From JAGDMJ01 sp963809695 (GTDB lineage: Bacteria > Bacteroidota > Ignavibacteria > UBA10030 > UBA6906): DNA of 64,000 nucleotides. The position numbers were made by a program, and so were the translations under genes. The DNA lies in assembly GCA_963809695.1 (NCBI GenBank), contig CAWEKI010000006.1:62001-126000 (forward strand), read 5' to 3'. Below are positions 57,697 through 64,000 of the stretch, in pieces (the stretch's first letter is position 1; each line of letters begins with the position of its first letter). The notes beneath the pieces were generated by a model. It was not told where the DNA came from and did no database searches. It saw only the letters and a program-made list of their open reading frames with translations.

Positions 57697-59406
57697 CTAT
57701 TTCAGCCCCATCAGTTCGCGAGCGCCTTCAAGTCCGGCCTCGGTGATTTCGGCGCCGCTCATGAGCTTGGCCACCTCCCGGACCTGCTCGTCCAGGGTAA
57801 GCCGCCGGATGGAAGTTGTTGCGCGCCCCTTGTCTTCCGTCTTGTAGACGGCATAGTGCGTGTCCGCCAGACCGGCAATCTGGGGCAGATGGGTGATCGC
57901 GATGACCTGGTGAAATCCCGATAGCCCCTTCAGGCTCAGGCCGACCGCCTGTGCCACGCGCCCGCTGACGCCCACATCGATCTCATCGAAGATCAGGACG
58001 GGCAGCCGGTCGGATTTCGCCAGGATGCTCTTCAGCGCGAGCATGATGCGGGAGACCTCGCCGCCGGAGGCAATCCTGACGAGCGATTTCGGTTCCTCCC
58101 CGAGGTTCGTGGAGATCAGAAATTCCACGATATCATACCCGCGGGGATTCAGCGCAATACATTTTCTTCCCGACTTCACGTGGGAGGAAGCGGAAGCCGG
58201 GGTAACCTCCTGTTGCGCGATATGTGCCGCGAACTTGCCGTGCGCGATGCCGAGTTTCGCGAGCTCGCCAACGATGGCCTGCTCAATCCGCCGGGAGACA
58301 TCATGACGTTTGCCGGAGAGCCTCTGGACGATCACCGCGCACCCCTTCCGGGCGTTTTCCACTTCCATGGAAAGGGAGGCGATCACCCCTTCAAAATTCT
58401 CCGCGAGGGCGACTTCCTGTCCGATCTGTTCCCGGTGCTGCAGGATGGACTCGAGCGATCCGCCGTATTTCTTCTTCAGCAGGGCAAGGCGCCCGAGCCG
58501 TTCACGCAGTTCCTCGAGCCGCTCCGGGTTGAACTCCACGCTGGCATTGTATCCCTGGATGAACTTGGCCAGCTCGCTGACGATTGCCTCCGCCGAGCCG
58601 CTTTCTGCCGCCGCTTCCCTGAAGCGCTCATCGATCTCTGCAAGGCTCTCCAGCTGGTTCCTGACCACGACCAGCTGGTCATGCACGGACTGCTCCCCAT
58701 CGTAGAGCACGTCATACAATTTCCCGGTCGCTCCGTACAGGCGCTCGGAATTTTCCAGGATTTTCAGCTCGCGCTCCAGCTCTTCTTCCTCGCCCGCCCG
58801 CGGGCCCACGGCATCAATCTCGCGCATCTGAAACTCGTAGAACTCCCGTTTTTCGCGGAGCTGCTGCTCCCGCTGCCGCAGGCTCGCAAGGCTCGATTCC
58901 TTATCCCGAAGCACCGTGTACACCGCCTGGAATTCCTCCACCATCCCGTCCAATCCGCCGAAATCATCCAGCATGCCGATATGCGTCTCGACGCGGAGCA
59001 GCGACTGGTGCTCATGTTGCCCGTGGAGATCGACCAGTAACTCCCCGACCTGCTTCTGTAAGCCCAGCGTCACCGGCGAGTCGTTGACGAAACACCTGCT
59101 CTGCCCTTTCGCCGAGACTTCGCGCCGCATGAGCAGCTCCTCAGGGCATTCCATCTCATTTTCATCAAAAAGCGCTTTCAGCCTCTTGTTGCCTGCGACA
59201 GAGAACGCGGCTTCAACTATGGCTCTCTCGGCGCCGGAGCGAACCACTTCGGTGCTGGCCCGGGCTCCAAGGATCAGGCTCAGGGCGTCAATAATGATGG
59301 ATTTTCCCGCCCCGGTCTCTCCGGTGATGATCATCAGGCCGGTAGAGAATTCTACGGTAAGTTCTTCAATGAGGGCGTAGTTCTTGATATAGAGGGATCG
59401 CAACAT
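57697..59406 (-). CDS. recN: DNA repair protein RecN
   Basis: A 569-residue SMC-like ATPase of double-strand break repair. The N-terminal head has MLRSLYIKNYALIEELTVEFSTGL-type start and Walker A ITGETGAGKSII. Two central coiled coils flank a short hinge (the REQQLREKREFYEFQMREIDA region and the LEELRERLGRLALLKKK region). The C-terminal head has the signature RIASGGEVSRIMLALKSIL and Walker B PVLIFDEIDVGVSG. It is full length. It precedes cysS by 26 bases. Confidence 0.96.
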   Translation of the reverse strand: MLRSLYIKNYALIEELTVEFSTGLMIITGETGAGKSIIIDALSLILGARASTEVVRSGAERAIVEAAFSVAGNKRLKALFDENEMECPEELLMRREVSAKGQSRCFVNDSPVTLGLQKQVGELLVDLHGQHEHQSLLRVETHIGMLDDFGGLDGMVEEFQAVYTVLRDKESSLASLRQREQQLREKREFYEFQMREIDAVGPRAGEEEELERELKILENSERLYGATGKLYDVLYDGEQSVHDQLVVVRNQLESLAEIDERFREAAAESGSAEAIVSELAKFIQGYNASVEFNPERLEELRERLGRLALLKKKYGGSLESILQHREQIGQEVALAENFEGVIASLSMEVENARKGCAVIVQRLSGKRHDVSRRIEQAIVGELAKLGIAHGKFAAHIAQQEVTPASASSHVKSGRKCIALNPRGYDIVEFLISTNLGEEPKSLVRIASGGEVSRIMLALKSILAKSDRLPVLIFDEIDVGVSGRVAQAVGLSLKGLSGFHQVIAITHLPQIAGLADTHYAVYKTEDKGRATTSIRRLTLDEQVREVAKLMSGAEITEAGLEGARELMGLK

Positions 59407-59467
59407 ATGCCAATCTAGCCATCTTTCGGAAAAGATTCAATGAAGGGCAGACCCGCCGGGCTGCTTT

Positions 59468-60283
59468 TCAGCCCTCATCTTCTTCGTCTGCCCCGAAACA
59501 GCGCATGTCCGGCACATCGGGCAGCACGCCGTGGTAATAGGCATAGCGGAGAAATTCTTTCAGCCCTTCCTCCGCGTCCGGGGCAAAATCGTACGAAAAA
59601 GTCTCCAGGTGAGCTTTCACAGCGGCAATGGGAATTGAAGAGAGGGAGAACGAGGAAGCTTCCGCGGCGATCTCGTCGAGCATTGCCATCCCCTCTTTTC
59701 GGGCTCGTTGCAGGGTTTGTACATCGTGTTCGGTCAGATCTTCTTCGCGGGCACACCAAAAATAATGGACGAACGGGAGTTCCGTCATCTCTATCCACGC
59801 CTCAACCAGATCCAGAACATTGGGGTGCACAGCTGCTTCACGCAGGGATGAGTCTCCGGCCTGGAGCGCTGCGTCAGCCTTCCCCAGCATAGCGTCGAGA
59901 GGTCCCTGGAGCGGGACAATCCTGGGTGAGACGTCGAATTCTTCGGCAAGGATGATCTTTGTCAGGATAATCTCCGAGATCAGGGCGGGGTCGGCAGCAA
60001 GCGTGGTGATCTCGTGCAATCCTTCCCTGAAATGCAGCGTGACGGCGCTATTGGCTGATTGCGACGAGACCGCAATGCCGGGAACAACCCGGTACGAGGA
60101 GCTGTCCCGCGCGTAATCGATGGGAGAGAGGAGAGCTGCATCGAGATTATGCTCGCGCAACCGGATGGCATTCCGTGCCGGCGCGTCCACGGCAAGCTCG
60201 AACTTGCTTGCGTTGCGCAAGGGCGCCGTCAACGGGAAAGTCAGAAGCGCGCCCGGGATGCCGAGCCGCTTCGGGGAATCCAT
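59468..60283 (-). CDS. Menaquinone biosynthesis protein, MqnA/MqnD family
   Basis: A 271-residue periplasmic-binding-protein-like enzyme of the futalosine pathway to menaquinone. Features are LGIPGALLTFPLTAPL near the start, LDAALLSPIDYARDSSSYRVVPGIAVSSQSANSAVTL and DLVEAWIEMTELPFVHYFWCAR. These fit MqnA (chorismate dehydratase) better than MqnD, though the two are hard to separate by eye. It is upstream of recN on the same strand with a 61-base gap. Confidence 0.75.
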   Translation of the reverse strand: MDSPKRLGIPGALLTFPLTAPLRNASKFELAVDAPARNAIRLREHNLDAALLSPIDYARDSSSYRVVPGIAVSSQSANSAVTLHFREGLHEITTLAADPALISEIILTKIILAEEFDVSPRIVPLQGPLDAMLGKADAALQAGDSSLREAAVHPNVLDLVEAWIEMTELPFVHYFWCAREEDLTEHDVQTLQRARKEGMAMLDEIAAEASSFSLSSIPIAAVKAHLETFSYDFAPDAEEGLKEFLRYAYYHGVLPDVPDMRCFGADEEDEG

Positions 60284-60353
60284 AGTATTGGCCCTGAACT
60301 GCGTTCGTGTAACAAATCGTCAAGATCAAGCTGCACCACCCGTGGGCAGACAG

Positions 60354-61673
60354 TTATGGTGCCGTTGTGAACGACCGGGTAGGTGTAATGCCATAACTCC
60401 CGGTTCCCGACATGATATACAACGGATACCCTGGAGGCAAGAATCCGGTAGACCCGGCAGCGGCATCAATGCTCGCGAACGGTGCGAAGCCGGCGACGAG
60501 CCAGGTGTAGGCTGTCGCAGCTGGGAGCGGGAGTCCCACGCTGGCTAAATTTGGAAGGGAATCACTCGCCGCCATCGTCATAATAAAGATGCTCGGCTGT
60601 GCTGTGGGGCCGTTAAAATAGAGCACCTGTAGGCCCCCGGAAAAGAGGTTCCAGGAGAACTGCGTGCCTACCGGCACGCTTGGTGCACCGTCCACCGGTA
60701 GGCTCAGTTCCGGAGCTGACGGGACCGTCAGTGATACACCAGTGCTGTTGAGGGCAAGACCAGCCCTGTATGCTGCGCTTTGCGCTCCCGACTTGGTTGC
60801 CGTCACCGTGAACCCGATCGCCCCGCCCGTAATATCCGGCGTCTTGTAGGAGAAGGTGGTAACCGGGGAATTGTCCGTGAGGAGCGGGAATACGGCTTTC
60901 CCGCCGAACTGCAGCATAGCAATCTTATCGCCCAGTGCATATCCGGTGGGAATCGTTACCGATCCACTAAACGTAATTGTGGCCGGCGTCGCGGACATTG
61001 TGTCATTGACATTGGTGAGCGTACCGCCGCTGGTTATGGAGATGGCGGAGTGCGTCCCATAGCGGACGTAGGATACCGGAAGATAAGCGGCATCGTAGTT
61101 CCATTGCAGCGCATACAAAGTTGCAGTAATAGTCGTGGCGCCATTCCAGCTAAAGGTTGGAAAGCTGTACGTTCCCGGGCTGGCCGTTCCGGTGGCGCTT
61201 CCATAGACTGTCGCCTCCGGCGCCATGAGTGCCAGAGCCGTGCCACGCCCCGCCGGTTCGGGATATGCCGAGGTGGGATAAATCGAACCCGAAATGCTCG
61301 CACTGTTAGTCAGGCCGGGACCAGTGCTGAGGAGGAAAAGCGTAGGATCGGCACGTGTCAGGCGCCGGTAGATGTAGGCTGTCTTGCTTGTGCCGTTGAT
61401 GACTGTAGCGTCGTAAGGCGTCGTGACATTGCCAATAGTGAAATTGCCGTTGGCGTCCGTATTTACCGAAGCTTTGCCTGTGATGAGAACTGGAATACTG
61501 GCAACGGGCTGCAGATTACCGTCAAGGACCTTTCCGGATACTGTGACCACCCCTCCCGTGCCTCCGCCTGGGCCAGTTGGCGAGCTGTCCTTCTTGCACC
61601 CCACAAGAAGCGCCCCAGCGCACGCTAACACGAGAACGGATACCATGAACCGCCATGCAGGCTTGCCGGACAT
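60354..61673 (-). CDS. Lipoprotein with carboxypeptidase-regulatory-like domain
   Basis: A 439-residue lipoprotein with lipobox ALLVGC (MVSVLVLACAGALLVGCKKD), a Ser/Pro/Gly linker (SSPTGPGGGTGG), then a carboxypeptidase-regulatory-like beta-sandwich (VSGKVLDGNLQPVASIPVLITGKASVNTDANGNFTI). A long beta-rich region follows to the end, with a Fn3-like part APELSLPVDGAPSVPVGTQFSW. There is no catalytic motif. It is probably attached to the outer membrane and surface-exposed. The start was set at ATG 61673. Confidence 0.75.
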   Translation of the reverse strand: MSGKPAWRFMVSVLVLACAGALLVGCKKDSSPTGPGGGTGGVVTVSGKVLDGNLQPVASIPVLITGKASVNTDANGNFTIGNVTTPYDATVINGTSKTAYIYRRLTRADPTLFLLSTGPGLTNSASISGSIYPTSAYPEPAGRGTALALMAPEATVYGSATGTASPGTYSFPTFSWNGATTITATLYALQWNYDAAYLPVSYVRYGTHSAISITSGGTLTNVNDTMSATPATITFSGSVTIPTGYALGDKIAMLQFGGKAVFPLLTDNSPVTTFSYKTPDITGGAIGFTVTATKSGAQSAAYRAGLALNSTGVSLTVPSAPELSLPVDGAPSVPVGTQFSWNLFSGGLQVLYFNGPTAQPSIFIMTMAASDSLPNLASVGLPLPAATAYTWLVAGFAPFASIDAAAGSTGFLPPGYPLYIMSGTGSYGITPTRSFTTAP

Positions 61674-61698
61674 TGGTGCCTCCTTCCGTTGTTCACAT

Positions 61699-61724
61699 CT
61701 CCCACTCCGCATGCGGGGTGGGAG
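61699..61724. terminator. Hairpin downstream of rplS
   Basis: CTCCCAC-TCCGC and GCGGG-GTGGGAG pair in a strong 26-base hairpin 24 bases after the rplS stop (minus strand). No clear T-run follows, so termination is probable but not certain. Confidence 0.5.
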
Positions 61725-61747
61725 ACGTGCAGTGAATCTGAGACTAC

Positions 61748-62089
61748 TCAGGCGTTGGTCTTCTGGCGAATAGCCTTGCTGGCGAGGTCGCGGAGATAGT
61801 AGAGCTTTGCCCGGCGAACGGCGCCTTCTTTCACGCGCTCGATCTTCGCGATGCGCGGAGAGTGCAGGGGGAAAATGCGTTCGACACCGACGCCGTCAGA
61901 GATCTTTCGGACCGTGAAGGTGGCATTCATGCCGGACCCGTGGCGCCCGATCACGACCCCCTGGAACTGTTGAATGCGTTCTTTGTCCCCTTCCACCACG
62001 CGCACGTGCACGTTCACCGTGTCGCCCGGGGCGAACAGCGGGATGCCGGTTTTCATCTGAGTCGCCTCGACCAGCTTGAGCTTGTCCAT
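61748..62089 (-). CDS. rplS: Ribosomal protein L19
   Basis: A 113-residue large-subunit protein at the 30S-50S interface. It shows FAPGDTVNVHVRVVEGDKERIQQFQGVVI, GMNATFTVRKISDGVGVERIFPLHSPRI and VRRAKLYYLRDLASKAIRQK, all hallmarks of L19. It is the last gene of the rpsP-khpA-rimM-trmD-rplS operon, 24 bases after trmD. Confidence 0.97.
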   Translation of the reverse strand: MDKLKLVEATQMKTGIPLFAPGDTVNVHVRVVEGDKERIQQFQGVVIGRHGSGMNATFTVRKISDGVGVERIFPLHSPRIAKIERVKEGAVRRAKLYYLRDLASKAIRQKTNA

Positions 62090-62113
62090 TGTTCTTCTCC
62101 AGTACGGAATATG

Positions 62114-62794
62114 TTACGAGGGTTCGAGTAAATCCTTGCGCCGGCGCATGGTGCGTTCCTGCTGCTCGGCAGCCCGCCATCGGGCAATTTCTTCATGGTT
62201 ACCGCTTAACAGCACCTCCGGTACCCGCAGCCCGCGGAAATCCACCGGGCGGGTGTAGGAGGGCGCGCCAAGCAAATCGTTTTGAAACGAATCCGTCAGC
62301 AGCGACTCGCCATCGTTCAGCACGCCGGGCAGGAGCCGCACAAGAGCGTCAATGACGACCAGCGCCGGTAGCTCTCCGCCGGTCAGCACATAATCCCCGA
62401 TCGAAATCTCCCGGGTAACGTAGAGGGAGCGAATGCGCTCGTCAATTCCTTTGTAGTGGCCGCAGAGCAGAATGAACTGTTCCCGCAGCGACAACTCATT
62501 GGCCATCCGCTGGGAAAACTGTTCGCCGTCCGGGCTCAGGTAGATCACCTCGTCGGCACGACGCTCCTTTTGCAGCGCTTCGATGCATGCGGCCAGGGGT
62601 TCAGGTTTCAGCACCATGCCAGCTCCTCCGCCGTACGGAGCGTCATCGATCGTCCGATGCCTGTCCGTCGTGTAGTCCCGGAGGTCATGCACTGCAATTT
62701 CGACGAGCCCTTTGTCCTGAGCGCGCTTCAGGATGCTTTCGCTCAGCGGGCCCGCGAGCAGCCTGGGAAACCCGGTGACCACATCAATCTTCAT
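62114..62794 (-). CDS. trmD: tRNA (guanine-37-N1)-methyltransferase TrmD
   Basis: A 226-residue SPOUT-class enzyme that methylates G37 next to the anticodon and prevents frameshifts. Motifs are DVVTGFPRLLAGPLSESI, HDLRDYTTDRHRTIDDAPYGGGAGMVLKPEP, LSPDGEQFSQRMA, LLCGHYKGIDERI and the knot loop EISIGDYVLTGGELPALVVIDALVRLLPGVL. Its ATG overlaps the rimM stop by four bases (ATGA). Confidence 0.97.
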   Translation of the reverse strand: MKIDVVTGFPRLLAGPLSESILKRAQDKGLVEIAVHDLRDYTTDRHRTIDDAPYGGGAGMVLKPEPLAACIEALQKERRADEVIYLSPDGEQFSQRMANELSLREQFILLCGHYKGIDERIRSLYVTREISIGDYVLTGGELPALVVIDALVRLLPGVLNDGESLLTDSFQNDLLGAPSYTRPVDFRGLRVPEVLLSGNHEEIARWRAAEQQERTMRRRKDLLEPS

Positions 62795-63321
62795 TCTTCC
62801 TTCTCCACCATCCCCTCGATCAGACGCACCTTCATGGTACGGGAAGAGAGATCGATCTTGAGGATGAACTCCTTGACCGCCGGCAGGAGAATTTCGGCGC
62901 CTTTCCCGCTGACGACAAAGACATCCTGGGCGGGCATTTTCAGCACCTCACGGACCGTGCCCCGGTCCACGCCATTCTCATCGATCACCGAAAGCCCCAC
63001 GATGTCGTGGGTAAAGTAGCGTCCTTTCGGTAACCTGGCGCGCTCCTCCTCCCTGATATAGAGAAGCGACCCCACCAGCTGTTCGGCGGCATTCCGGTCA
63101 TCGATGCCGGCGAACTTCATTCTCACGCCGCGCGTCCCGACCGCCGCGCGCTCGATCATCACCTCCCGGACGTCTTTCTCGGATCGCCCCAGAAGCACTT
63201 TGTTCTGCTTCCGGAAGCGGGAAGGAAAATCGGTGAGCGTCTGGACGATCACATAACCTTCAATGCCAAAGGGCTTGACGATGCTGCCGATCGCAAGAAG
63301 GTCATGGCCAGGGGCATTCAA
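62791..63321 (-). CDS. rimM: Ribosome maturation factor RimM
   Basis: A 176-residue 30S assembly factor. The N-terminal barrel reads LLAIGSIVKPFGIEGYVIVQTLTDFPSRF and the PRC-barrel includes GRYFTHDIVGLSVIDENGVDRGTVREVLK and ILLPAVKEFILKID. The start is taken as TTG 63321, which overlaps the khpA stop as TTGA and gives the normal family length; the frame continues upstream through khpA without an in-frame ATG. Confidence 0.93.
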   Translation of the reverse strand: MNAPGHDLLAIGSIVKPFGIEGYVIVQTLTDFPSRFRKQNKVLLGRSEKDVREVMIERAAVGTRGVRMKFAGIDDRNAAEQLVGSLLYIREEERARLPKGRYFTHDIVGLSVIDENGVDRGTVREVLKMPAQDVFVVSGKGAEILLPAVKEFILKIDLSSRTMKVRLIEGMVEKEE

Positions 63322-63554
63322 TCGGCGATTTCCAGAATTGCTCGTTTCCCATCTTTGGCGGCGACGGCTGCCAGAAGGGTACGCAGCGATTGCGCTGTGC
63401 GCCCCTTGCGCCCGATCACCTTGCCGACGTCCTGTTGATCCACCTTGAGTCTGACAACGATACTGTTCTCCTTCTCTTCCTGCTCGAGCGAAACTTGGTC
63501 CGGATGGTCCACCAAGCGCTTTGCGATGAACTCCACAAACTCTTTCATTACCAT
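63318..63554 (-). CDS. khpA: KH-domain RNA-binding protein KhpA
   Basis: A 78-residue single KH domain. Sequence features are MKEFVEFIAKRLVDHPDQV, KVDQQDVGKVIGRKGRTAQSLRTLL (GRKG is the nucleic-acid-binding GXXG loop) and ILEIAD at the end. GGAGGCGGC precedes the ATG. In Firmicutes KhpA pairs with KhpB and binds RNA in cell division; in this operon position it is conserved across many phyla. Its stop overlaps the rimM TTG. Confidence 0.93.
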   Translation of the reverse strand: MVMKEFVEFIAKRLVDHPDQVSLEQEEKENSIVVRLKVDQQDVGKVIGRKGRTAQSLRTLLAAVAAKDGKRAILEIAD

Positions 63555-63706
63555 GCCGCCTCCTCAAATAATCCCACAGTTCCTCGCTTCTCCAACAGGA
63601 TGCGGAACCTCCTCCCCCGGCGGATGGGTTCATTTCGACGCATCCCGTCGCCACGTATAAGAGTTTTTCCCTCCCGCGTCAGGCTCGATACGAAATAGAA
63701 CAGCAC

Positions 63707-64000
63707 CTACACCTGCGGTGCGGGCGCTGCTGGTTCTGTCGCAGCAGCGGGAGCAGCATCGGCTTCTCCGCTTTTCTTCGCCTTCCGCCGCGCCTCGACC
63801 CGGCGCGCCTTACGCGCTTCATCACGCTGGCGCTTCTCCGCTTGCCCCATCTGCCACTTCTCCATCTCTGTGGCAATCGCCGCCTCGTCCATCCCCTTCT
63901 TGGTCATGCTCCACTTCATCCAGAGTCCGGTCCGCTGCAAGAGGCTGCGCACCGTATCCGTGGGGAGCGCACCGTGACGGAGCCAGTGGAACACCCGCTC
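63707..64000 (-). CDS. rpsP: Ribosomal protein S16 (C-terminal part, cut by the window edge)
   Basis: The frame enters from the right edge and encodes ERVFHWLRHGALPTDTVRSLLQRTGLW, the conserved C-terminal half of S16, followed by a long extension (about 65 residues) rich in Lys, Arg, Glu and then Ala/Pro. Such tails are typical of S16 in Bacteroidota-like lineages. The N-terminus is outside the window. The 152-base gap to khpA holds no gene that I can see. Confidence 0.93.
   Translation of the reverse strand, partial: ERVFHWLRHGALPTDTVRSLLQRTGLWMKWSMTKKGMDEAAIATEMEKWQMGQAEKRQRDEARKARRVEARRKAKKSGEADAAPAAATEPAAPAPQV

Overview
The window reads as one continuous, gene-dense, moderately GC-rich chromosomal segment from a member of the Bacteroidota/Chlorobiota/Ignavibacteriota (FCB) assemblage. 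The evidence is a glycoside hydrolase ending in a type IX secretion-like tail with the motif YPNPFNPTT, a FadL/PorV-like outer-membrane protein, a HU promoter close to the Bacteroidota -33/-7 pattern, and a futalosine-type menaquinone gene. I see no tRNA, rRNA, CRISPR array, transposase or prophage. There is no gene-free stretch longer than about 300 bases. The spacers that exist are rich in palindromic elements of several families.

Layout. 1-7.1 kb: a gene tail, a CBS-domain protein, priA, a zinc alcohol dehydrogenase carrying an in-frame palindromic insertion, an aldo/keto reductase and a DUF885 protein. 7.2-9.7 kb: a histidine kinase and OmpR-type regulator. 9.8-16 kb: an operon of a PDZ protein, a NEW3-domain protein, an ABC ATPase and two tandem ABC-2 permeases. 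16-19 kb: a NYN/LOTUS protein, an AlkD-like repair protein, a small conserved protein and DUF1579.

19-23.8 kb is the most interesting part. A compact minus-strand operon encodes a four-CxxC zinc protein, a degenerate DUF72 protein, a RecA-like ATPase with a broken P-loop, a small helical protein and a B-family DNA polymerase with altered catalytic motifs (PolB2-like). It has a near-consensus promoter whose spacer holds a perfect 18-bp operator; a second copy of the operator lies 32 bp away. The organisation recalls the ImuA-ImuB-DnaE2 mutagenesis cassettes, but with different proteins, and may be an undescribed damage-tolerance system. A canonical DUF72 gene and a UvrD/PcrA-type helicase lie on the other side of the operator region. 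The helicase is cut in two by a homocysteine S-methyltransferase gene.

29-46 kb: class II aldolase, secreted GH3 glucosidase, ferritin-like/VIT1 iron transporter, secreted hydrolase, DUF2147, PAP2 phosphatase, DinG-type helicase, HU, hybrid histidine kinase, RodZ, LigA, a short glycosyltransferase-like protein and a STAS protein. 46-61.7 kb, all minus strand: pyruvate kinase, sirtuin, penicillin acylase, outer-membrane proteins and lipoproteins, amidohydrolase, CysS, RecN and a MqnA-type protein. 61.7-64 kb: the conserved rpsP-khpA-rimM-trmD-rplS operon, with rpsP cut by the window edge.

Functional assignments rest on motifs read by eye. Start codons were chosen from ribosome-binding sites, overlaps and family length.
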